From a virus, in IMG/VR virus record IMGVR_UViG_3300020197_000093, positions 1 through 32,215 of that record: DNA of 32,215 nt, one strand, 5' to 3'. How positions within the stretch are numbered: the first letter of the stretch is position 1; each line of letters starts with the position of its first letter. A model generated the notes under the pieces. It was not told the DNA's origin and ran no database searches. It was given only the letters and a program-made list of their open reading frames with translations. A program made the position numbers and the translations under genes. Below, piece by piece: positions 15,448 through 25,700 of this stretch.

Positions 15448-18400
15448 TTATGCTTCTAAAGGCACGATTGTGGTTCCAATTGAAGTAACTCTTATGACTT
15501 TAGGGGAAGTTGTTAAACCAGCTGATCCATTTAGATTTTCAGCATTTATTGCAATTGGATTAACTCTTTCATCAAAATCATATATCTTACCCCAAGAATA
15601 ATCTCCATAACTATAATATGTAGTTGCAATACTTGTTAGCCCATTTACAGATTTTACATTTGATGTAACTGTAACGACTCCCGAAATTCCATCAGTATTA
15701 ACTTCATCAGCTCTAAACACACAATCAATGAAAGTAGTTGTGATTCCAATTGTTGATCCAGTTGATAAAATTGAAGTAACGCCTGATCCAACGTTAGTGT
15801 TATATGTTACAAAATAATCTCCTGTAGAAATTCCTGTTCTTGAAGTTGTCAATCCACTATCAATCAATAATGAGAACTTTAGTGCAGGAGTTATAGTAGA
15901 TATCCCAGATGTTGTCGTTACTCCAGTTATTCTTCCATAATCACCTAAAAGCTTACAAGACTTGAACCTTTCAACCTCAAATCGTGGAGGATCAATAAAA
16001 ACTGATGGAGAAGAAGTAGAATCATAATTTCTACCTCCATCAGAAATTACAATAGAAGAAATTGTTCCATCAGATGTTACAATAGCTGTAGCAGCTGCAC
16101 CAATTTTTTCTTTTTTATTGACTAAAGATTCATTGTCGCCAACAATTAAATAAGTATCTTTTACATTGAAATATTCAATATCATTTAGATTAGTTGTTGA
16201 TCCAGAAGAAACTGCAGTCCAAGTTTTAAATTCACTGGATTTTGGTGATATGAAAATTGATCCTGAAGTTCCAACAATTATAGCAGTTTCTGAATTATCA
16301 TCATAAACAACAGATTTCAAGTCCTCTGAAGTTGGAGCGGGAGTTATTTTGTAATAACTTCCATCATTCAAACGATTATTTGGGAAAGTTAAGATTAACC
16401 CATTATCACCAACAACAATAAATGGTATGGTTGAAATGCCTGTGTGAACAATTCCATTTAAGTTTTCTCCAGATAAAGTCGATAGGTGTATAGTTTGCCA
16501 AAATATACCTGGAGGATTACTTAACAACTCCTGATTAATTGAATATGCTGACGTTAAAATCATTGATGAGTTGCCAACAGCAACATATTGAGTCTTAGTT
16601 AAATTTTCACCAACATCATAAACTTGATTGACAATAACTTTGTTTATAGACTCAGTTGTATTAGTATCTCTTTTAACAAGATTGTTTCCAAGAATAGAGA
16701 TTTGTGTTTCGTCGGAGACTTGATATGTAAAAACATTTCCAAATGATCCAACTCCAACAAAATGAGTATCTTCCGAAGAATATGTTATAGAGTTTAATGA
16801 TCCAGTAAAACTATACGGAACAACAGGGTTTAAAATAGAACTATTATCAATACTTGATATCCCTAAAGAATTCCAAGAACTTAAATTTGTACTTGTTGAA
16901 ATATATCCTTCTGTTCCACCAACAATCCAAATAGAGTTGCCATAAGATACAGATTTTAACGACGTTGTAGATGATCCTATACTTGATGAAGTAAAGGAAA
17001 CTAAGTTGGTTGTATATCTGATATTTAATGAAGATCCAACTGAAACAATTTTATTATCATCAGAATGGCTGTCATAATATGAAATTGATGATGATGTTCC
17101 TATTTTTTGAAAAGTTTCAAATTCAACTCCTTCTTCAATTTCTCTTCTAGATATTGTAACCTCTGGGGGGTTTAATTGAGAATAACCACTTCCACTATTT
17201 TCAATTAAAATCGTAGACACTGTTCCACCTAATGAAACAATAGATGATAACTGTGCAACATCTCTTGGAATATCTTTAACAACTTCTACTTGAAGTTGAG
17301 ATTCTGCAATATTATCTTCATCAAATAAACCAACACTTTCAACATATATCTCTGTTGATGTAGTACTAATACCTACTATAATACTTGAGGTTGGTTTAAA
17401 TGATGTCAGAAGAGATTTTCTTGTTTTATAAATTTTTCTATTTGCAATGATAGCGTCTCTAGTTTGTTTTGTCCAATCTAATTTTCTATAAGCTTCTGGA
17501 TCGGGATTTATTCCAAGTCCATCATATGTTGCAGTTCTCACTGTATTTTTATTTTCAATTCTATATACGCCTCTTGGTTCTTGATCAACTTCCTTAGAAG
17601 TCCTACCTTTAATTTTTACAATATCTCCAGCTTTAACAGTTTCTAATACTGTTCTTTGAATTGCATCTAAATCGGAAGCATAGTAAATGTAAACATGCAA
17701 AGATTGATATTGATTTGGAGCTTCAGATAATACAAGGAAGTTATTGATTATTTTATAGTCAATGGTTGGTTTTTGTATGATTCCGTTTACTAGAACTAAA
17801 ACGTTATTTTCTATTTTAAATCTTGCATCAGATTTATTGACTTCAAATCCTATTGGTTGATTAGTGTCCAAATCAACAATATTAAACACTCTTGTAAATC
17901 CATCAGGTGTTGCTCCGATTCCAGTTCTTTTGAGTTGTCCAAAAGAATAGAAATTAAAATTATCCGAATACGTATTATCAACTGTTATCGTAAATTTAGT
18001 TGATCCTGCGAGAGTTCCAATTCCACTTACACTTAATATATCACCCTTTTTATATCCAAATCCAATATTATCAAGATCAAGAGATATAATTGAACCTCCA
18101 GCCCCTACAGAAATACTTACTTTTGCTTCTTGCCCACTATTTGATCCACTAACATAAACTAATGGTAGATTAGTGTATCCATATGGGGGATCTACAATAA
18201 CGTTTGGAACTGAAGTGGTAGTATAACCACTACCAGCGTTTGTAATCGTAAATCCAGTAACAAATCCAACAGAATTGCCAGTTCCAACTAAAGCTACGAT
18301 AGATGCTCCAGAACCCACAGTTGATGCAATATTGACATCTGGAGATGTTAAGTATCCTCCTCCAGTTCCTCTTAATGTGATGCCTGTTATTAATCCAGCA

Positions 18401-19746
18401 GCACTAACGGTTACGGTTGCAGCAGCTGCAACTTGCGATTGATATTTTGAACCTGGATCATAACTGAAATTTAAAATTTTTCCTGATTTTGGTAAATCAT
18501 ATTCAGTATTTCCGCTGAACGTTAGTGTTGTAATTCCAGTGTTAGCTACGATATCATAATCAATCACTGGTTTTTGAAACATTCCATTCAATGATAAAAT
18601 GCCATAGGCATTACCAGTCACTGTAGAAGTGCTCATTCCATAGTTCACATAATTTGATTTTAAATTAAAAGTTTTAGCAATTCCAACAAATTGATCTGAT
18701 ATATCATCAAAAACTACATTTTTATCATACTTTGTTTTGTAAAAAACTCTTCCAGAAAAACTTGATCCTTTGAATGGTGGTGTAGCAAAATGAATGTTTT
18801 CTTCGACGATATTGTAATTACCTTTATATAATTCAACTAAACTTCCACCAGTATGAGCAGTTGCAACTGTACCCATACTACCTCTTTCAACAGTGATTGA
18901 AGTAGTTGCTTGACTTACTAAAGTCACCTTCATTATTTCATCATCAATTGAGATAAAGTCATCTAAAAATACAGATGAAATTCCTGAAACTGGAACAATT
19001 GTTGTTGAGATTCCTAATGAAGTAGTCCCTAATCCTAGGGTGATTCCCTTTCTAAAAAGAGGTGATTGAACCAATCCATCAATAAGAATTAGAGTTCTAG
19101 TATTAGCATTTGTGCAAGAAAAATAATGAGTTGTACCAGATCCAACGGTAGAAAAAGTTAATCCAATACCAGCATAAGCATTTTCTTCAGTTGAAGCTAT
19201 TTTTAAAAATGATCTGGTGCTCTTTATTGCATAAACTGAGGATGGTAATATCGTAGTAGTTCCAACTCCAGGAATAGTAACAGACTGAATTTCAATCGGA
19301 GATCCATCATATTCATATGATATTCTTTCTCCAGTAGAAAAATCATGATTGATTTTTTTAAATAATAACTGTTCTCCCGATTCAGATTGTATGTCTGTAT
19401 TTAAAAAGGATTTTTTAAATATTGGTGTAGAATTATAGTTTGCAGTAAACGTAGAAACGCCAAGTATGGAATCTCCCTGAGACAAACTTCCAATTCCAGT
19501 AAACTGTGAAGATATATTGTCTATAGGCAAGACTAAATTTGTTCTAAATTCAATAAAATCTTGAAGATCTCTTCCTTGAAAATTAATTAAAATACTTTTC
19601 TTTTGAGAGTTTACTTCTTCGGTAACTAATTCAAAATTTGGTCTAGTGTAAAAACTAAAATCACTAAGTAGTTTAATTCTAATTTCGGCGTCAGATTCAG
19701 CTACTTTTGGTTTTAGCTTTGAAGTTCCTATTCCTAGACTTGCCAT
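15448..19746 (-). CDS. Large baseplate structural protein (1432 aa) with beta-propeller region
   Basis: This is probably a baseplate component, encoded between gp7-like and gp8. The N-terminal ~80 residues (LLSDFSFYTRPNFELVTEEV) are unlike T4 proteins I know. Residues ~130-190 carry an NHDFSTG...GD-type module. A DDFISIDDEIMKV module lies near 265. Residues ~440-575 hold three or more GxGY repeats (ITNAGSGYTTT, LDNIGFGYKKG). Residues ~880-1215 contain repeated blades of the form SVSYGNSIWIVGGTEGYIST, AVGNSSMILT, VVGDNGLILTF and IIVGTSGSIFIS, typical of a BNR/Ycf48-like beta-propeller. Another GxGY-type unit follows at ~1220. It starts 3 bases after the gp7 stop. T4 gp7 itself contains a propeller-like part, so this protein may supply that function separately. 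Confidence 0.8.
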   Translation of the reverse strand: MASLGIGTSKLKPKVAESDAEIRIKLLSDFSFYTRPNFELVTEEVNSQKKSILINFQGRDLQDFIEFRTNLVLPIDNISSQFTGIGSLSQGDSILGVSTFTANYNSTPIFKKSFLNTDIQSESGEQLLFKKINHDFSTGERISYEYDGSPIEIQSVTIPGVGTTTILPSSVYAIKSTRSFLKIASTEENAYAGIGLTFSTVGSGTTHYFSCTNANTRTLILIDGLVQSPLFRKGITLGLGTTSLGISTTIVPVSGISSVFLDDFISIDDEIMKVTLVSQATTSITVERGSMGTVATAHTGGSLVELYKGNYNIVEENIHFATPPFKGSSFSGRVFYKTKYDKNVVFDDISDQFVGIAKTFNLKSNYVNYGMSTSTVTGNAYGILSLNGMFQKPVIDYDIVANTGITTLTFSGNTEYDLPKSGKILNFSYDPGSKYQSQVAAAATVTVSAAGLITGITLRGTGGGYLTSPDVNIASTVGSGASIVALVGTGNSVGFVTGFTITNAGSGYTTTSVPNVIVDPPYGYTNLPLVYVSGSNSGQEAKVSISVGAGGSIISLDLDNIGFGYKKGDILSVSGIGTLAGSTKFTITVDNTYSDNFNFYSFGQLKRTGIGATPDGFTRVFNIVDLDTNQPIGFEVNKSDARFKIENNVLVLVNGIIQKPTIDYKIINNFLVLSEAPNQYQSLHVYIYYASDLDAIQRTVLETVKAGDIVKIKGRTSKEVDQEPRGVYRIENKNTVRTATYDGLGINPDPEAYRKLDWTKQTRDAIIANRKIYKTRKSLLTSFKPTSSIIVGISTTSTEIYVESVGLFDEDNIAESQLQVEVVKDIPRDVAQLSSIVSLGGTVSTILIENSGSGYSQLNPPEVTISRREIEEGVEFETFQKIGTSSSISYYDSHSDDNKIVSVGSSLNIRYTTNLVSFTSSSIGSSTTSLKSVSYGNSIWIVGGTEGYISTSTNLSSWNSLGISSIDNSSILNPVVPYSFTGSLNSITYSSEDTHFVGVGSFGNVFTYQVSDETQISILGNNLVKRDTNTTESINKVIVNQVYDVGENLTKTQYVAVGNSSMILTSAYSINQELLSNPPGIFWQTIHLSTLSGENLNGIVHTGISTIPFIVVGDNGLILTFPNNRLNDGSYYKITPAPTSEDLKSVVYDDNSETAIIVGTSGSIFISPKSSEFKTWTAVSSGSTTNLNDIEYFNVKDTYLIVGDNESLVNKKEKIGAAATAIVTSDGTISSIVISDGGRNYDSTSSPSVFIDPPRFEVERFKSCKLLGDYGRITGVTTTSGISTITPALKFSLLIDSGLTTSRTGISTGDYFVTYNTNVGSGVTSILSTGSTIGITTTFIDCVFRADEVNTDGISGVVTVTSNVKSVNGLTSIATTYYSYGDYSWGKIYDFDERVNPIAINAENLNGSAGLTTSPKVIRVTSIGTTIVPLEA

Positions 19747-19749
19747 TTG

Positions 19750-22700
19750 TTATACCTTAGGTTCTGATACGATGATAACGCTTCCGAAAGACTTAAATCC
19801 TGATGTATGATTTAAAGAATCTACTGTTGATTTCCATTCAGTTGGAGAAAGAGATGTCTTAATGTCATATGACATCTTTTGATAATAAACATTATCTGAT
19901 AATTTTTGATTTGATACACTCAATTTACCATAATCTTTTTCCCAACCTATACTATTTACATATGATGAATTGACTACAGCATCTGCAGTTGATGTGTTTA
20001 TTATATCTATAATCCCTCTTTGCAGAGACAAATTACCAAATACAGAGTCTCCTGGTTCAATTACAAATTCGGAGAATTGATTCAGATATCTAACCTTTAA
20101 AACTTTACCATCCCAACCATTGTCTGAAGTGCAAATGAAATCTTCTTTTTGCCCATTTGGTTTTGTGATTGTAATAATTTCTCCATTGGTAAAATCGCCT
20201 AAAACATAGTTTGGAGTAAATCTAGCAAGATCATTTTTTAGGATGACAAATCCATTAGACTTATCTTCATTAAAATCTCCTGGATCTGTACCTGTGATTA
20301 GATAACTGATTGTTTTAGCAGCACTGCTTACTCCAACTACCGAGAAGTTTTTATAATCATTTAATGATGAATTATAGGTAGCAATACCCGATGAAGATTC
20401 AATGCCTTCAACAAATATTTCATCTCCAACTTTTATTTGATTAGCAATTTGTTCAGAGCTTAGATTAAGATCTAAAGTTAAAGTTGCAGTGTCTGTTCCG
20501 CTGTTAAACTCAGCTAACTCAACAATAAATCCATTTCCATTATCTATAGGAATAATTGAAATGTCTCTTGACAGATCATTTCTATTTTGAATAATTGTAA
20601 CTTCAGAGACTGATTGTGCAGTTAATTTAGTTTCAAATACTAATCCAGATATTTCTTTCTTATTTTTGTTTAAAGCGATAAGAGTCGGAGGATCATAATA
20701 ACCTCTTCCACCAGTTTCAATTCCAATTGAATCTAGTTTATAATTATCTATAATTCGAAGACTGATTGGGAATTCTAAAATTGGTTTTACAGTATAATCT
20801 GAAGGAATTTCAAAAGTTGGTTTATAGACTTCATAACGATTTATAGCTCCAATTTTATTTGACTCTACAGAAAGTTGTGCTCCATATCCATATTCAGTAT
20901 CAATTAAGTCAATTGTTGGTAGTCTTAAATATCCAACACCTCCAAATGAAACATCAATCTTATCGATTGGGCCTATATCTGTTTCCGAACTTGTGGTATA
21001 ATTTAATAATGAGGTATTTGTTGAACTATAGGATACTGTTTCAAAGTCGTTTTGTGGTAAAACTGCAATATTAAACTGAGATGATGCATGATTGGTATCA
21101 AAAGCTAATCCAGTTAGATTGAACTTAGAGTTTGATAGTACTATCTTAGAATAGTTTGAAACCTCAGTATCTGGATAAAACTCAGCTACGTCTGAAGATA
21201 TAGTCTTATCTTTTAAGTTTATTGAATAATATAACCCCTTCTCTACCAGATTTGTATCCAAGGCAATATAAGATTCAGAAGTTTCTATTTCAAATTTGGA
21301 ATTTTCGAAATACTTTCCACTTCCTACAAATTGATTTTTAAAATCTTTATCTTCATAGAATTTAAACTCATAGTTACTTAATGAAGGATCCGATAAATCA
21401 AATTTTAAAATATTTCCTTTTACAACATCAATTTTTGGATTAATATATGACATTGTATGGATTCCAGATCCAGTTGTTGTCAATTTAATAAATTCATAGG
21501 AATTTGTTGATCCAAACAATGTATCGGACAGTCTAATTTTATCTTCATCAATTTTTATGATATAATATTCTCTATTATTAACGAGTGGTAAAGCTGGAGA
21601 ATTTGATTGGTAAACAATCTTACTTCCATTTGATAAACCATGATTTCTTATCATGAAAGATGAACCTGAAGATCCAGTGGTAATTTCAGAAGAACTTATA
21701 GTGTTTATGCCAACAATTAAGTTTTGATTAATTGAATCAAACTTGACAACTTTAGTTATTGTTTCATTCGGGATAACGTTTAATGTTACCTCATCATTTT
21801 CAGTTAATCCGTGAGTTTCTCCCAAAGAAACAGTTGCATAAGTTCTTTGAATATCTCCTATGAGACTTTCTCCAAAGTTAGTTATAAATTGGTGTTTTGC
21901 ACCACTACCACCCGTGACAAAGTACAATCCGGCACCAGTGGCTGCCAATCCGACTCTAGTTGTACTCAATCCAATATGATCTATTCCTTTTTCGATCACA
22001 AACACAGTTGACGCTAAAGAAACCACCTCATTAAGATTAATACTGTTAGAAACACTCACAGCAATTCCTGCACCAGAGTTGTATAAAAGCTTGTCACCAG
22101 TGGCTAATCCGTGATTTGGTAAATAAATCCTTTGTTCTTTTAAGAATCTTCTTCTCTGATTAGAAGTACTACCTATTCCAACACTATAGTTAACATAAAT
22201 GCCAGTGGTGCCTAAACCTACAGAATCTTCTGGATCAAAGAATAAAGATCTCTTATTTAATATTGTTTTGTTAAAAAGAATCGTTGGTAGATCAAAACTA
22301 AACTCGGTTTGTTCAACTTCAAGAATATCTCCAGTTGTAATCGCAATTCCTGAGGAAGCAGGTGAACCTGGATTTTTAGGATCATAACCTCTCAAAACTC
22401 TTAATCTATTATTAATTTGATCAACATTCAACACCAACATTGATTCTGATTTGATTCCTACAACATCATTAACCTTGAAACTCTTGTTCAAATTTACGGC
22501 AGTTAGTTCTATGAATGTTGTTAATCCAGTAAAACCAGAATAACTTGGTACATTAGTTGAAATACCTGAGGTTATCTTTGGTACTGAAATATAATGAGAT
22601 CCTATAATTTGTTTAAAGTATGCGGAATCTGTAGTGTCATTTTCTGGAATCTCGTCATCAGAACGAATAGAATTTATTCTTATGACATCTCCCGTCGATA

Positions 22701-25700
22701 AATTATGCGGAATAGAGGTAATTCCAGTAACAGTAGCTCCTTTATAATCAAACTTGACATTATAGAAAAATGTATTAACTCCTACTACTGAAGTTATTGA
22801 TTTACCTACAATTGAAGAAACGTATGCTTCACACCCACTTCCCCCAGTGTTTGTATCGTCAAATTTTATAAATTCATTTACTTTATAATTTGTTCCTGGA
22901 GTAATGACTTTAATTGTGTCAACTTTATTTCCTGAAACTACTATACTCTTAACATTAAAAATTTCTTCTTTAGGTGACGTAGTTAAATCTAAAAACTCAT
23001 AATTATTTGAATCATAGGGGGTTAAATTTTTAGTTAAATCAGTATCTTTGGATTCTAACAAGTTTTGATCCCAAGAATTTTTAAAATTACTTGTATCAAC
23101 AAAATTTTTAAATTTGCTGCCTATAATATATGGATAAACTGGTTCTCTACTGTTTTCGTATGCTCCTGATCCATTGAGAGATGATATCGGACAAAAATAC
23201 GCATAAGTTCCTTTTGGAAATTCTGGAGTGATGCCAAACTTGCCATTACACTCATCAAGATCGCCCGAGTTTACGAATTCATAATCATTATTAAAAAATC
23301 CAAGTGGAAATTCACTTATTGGAGGCCTGTTTTGTTTTAAAACTGATATATATCCAGATTCCATTCTTTTAACTTCAAATGCACTAGTTGGAGATGAATA
23401 TCCATATGGGCCATAAATTGGATTCCCATCATACGCCCAACCTAAAATTGGAGAGTGATTAGGTGATTCAACTTCCTGATAACCATTATCAGTTTTTTCA
23501 ATGTTGTCACCCAATTTTTCTCTTAAGTTTCTAGATACTGTGTAATTAATATACCTATTTCCATAATTTTGATTTAAGGATTCTAAAATAACTCCATCAT
23601 CAGAAGATGTAAGTTGTTTTTTGTTTAATTCAAATGAATTTACATTCCACGATTTTATTTTTGTTCTAAAGGATATTGATGTGGAACTAGCAGCTCCAAC
23701 AGGAACCACTGTAATCGTAGTATTTCCTCTAACATATCCAATTCCAGAGTCTACAATTTGTAAAGATGTAATCACTCCGTCCTGTAAAGTTGGTTTTAAA
23801 ACAGCGCCAGATCCGATACCCGATACAATTACTTCTGGAGTTCCCACATAGTTTGATCCACCTTTTTTGATGACGTAATCAACCAATCTTCCTTCATCAT
23901 TTAATATTGGATTAATTCTGGCTCCAGATCCAGAATTTATCCAAATATTAGGTTGTTTTTCATAATTAAAGATATCTTCAGATCCATATGAAGATCCTGC
24001 ATCATATATGAATACACTTTCTGCTTTACCAAAACATTTTACTCTTTGATATAAAGTTGTACTACCAGCCGCAGTCATTCCAGATATTTCAGCAATGATA
24101 TCTGGATATTTAAAAATGTGTGTTCCTACACCAACGGTTGATATTTTAATATATTTTTCCTGATCTAAAAATTGAGTTGTATCTAAAGTTTCAAATGAAG
24201 TTGTAAAACCAACATCATTAGAATATGATGTTGTTGCAACAGAAATTTTAGATTCTGTCAATCTAAACCTATCATCATCAATTTTTAGAATGTAATATTG
24301 AACTGATGAAGAAATACCAGCTATTGATGTTCCTGATCCAATTTGAGAATATTCGATTAAATCTCCTGTCTCAAAGTTATGTTTTTTGGCAAAAATATAA
24401 TGTTCGTGAGTGTTAACTCCAGTTCTAATAGTGCTCGTTTCCAAATAATCATTTGGTGGATATTTGTTACTATCAATTTTTATTTTTTTATTTCTATAGT
24501 TTGTTCCAGGATCAACAATTCTGATATCTGCCAAAACAGAAATTGGTTCATTAAGAACTAACTTTTGAATTCCAGATCCATGAGAAGTAAAATCTACTGT
24601 ATTGATTCCCAAAATAGCATCATTATTTGTATAATGAAGTTTAATAGATCTTTCGCTCACAACTCCAACAAAATATTGACTATTTTCAGCTAAAGTGACA
24701 CCAATACCAACAGATGTAGATCCTACTCCTACAGATCTAAGAACTCCAGGAGAAGTTTGAAAATTTGAAGAATATAAAACTGAGTCTCCAAGAACTAAAT
24801 TGTGTTTTTGTTCAAAACTGATAATATCGGAAATTGTGTTAACACCAACTGAAGTGGCGAAAAAATCTAAGAAATACTCTTGATCATAAAGAGTTACTCT
24901 TGCATCTAATAAAGCTCCATTTCCATTACCACCAATAATCTTAGCTTTTGGATCTTCTAAAAATCTAAATCCCCTATTATCAATTAAAACTTCTTTAATA
25001 GAACCAGAGACGTTAAGATGAGCATCTATTCCAGATCCATTTTCATCTTCAATAACTAAGACGGGAGGATTAATGACATTAATATCATTTAAAGATTTTT
25101 TAATTTCAATCTCTTCAATATTACCATAGTAAATGTTATATGGAGATTTTGAATCAAGAGCTTCCACTCCGTTTAAAAATATTCCAATAGATCCATTGAC
25201 TCCAGGTACTTCATTTTCAACAATCACTGGTTGAGGAACAACTGGAAACTTTTTAAGTAAATTTTGTGATGTTAAATTCTTTCCATATAGAGTTGATGGA
25301 GTTAACTTATGTAATTGGCCGGTAGTAGAGGAATAAGTTATCTCAATAACAGAATTTTTATATATAGCAGAACGATTCAGACAAAGAGAAATTCTATCAC
25401 CGTCAATTTTTTTAATAAAATATTTTCTTTTGTTTTCTAAATTATCAATAGGAACCGTTGCCCCATCACCAACCTCGTATGTTACTAATTCTCCACTAAA
25501 GTAGTTATGGTTTGGCAGATAAATTGTAAACGTAGTGGTATCAATATGCGTTTTTTGGAAAATTTTTGAATTGTCTTGTGTTTCAATTAGAGAATCTGTA
25601 AGACATGAAGATGCTACATATACATCATTTCCATCAAAATAAGTATTTTGTACTTCAGTAACGTATACATCAACGCCACTATAAATTGAACTAGAAGCTT

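Noticed and set aside
16100-17100. Ycf48-like propeller as a host photosynthesis gene carried by the phage
   Set aside because: The blades are part of a 1432-aa virion protein in the baseplate operon; there is no separate reading frame or photosynthesis context.
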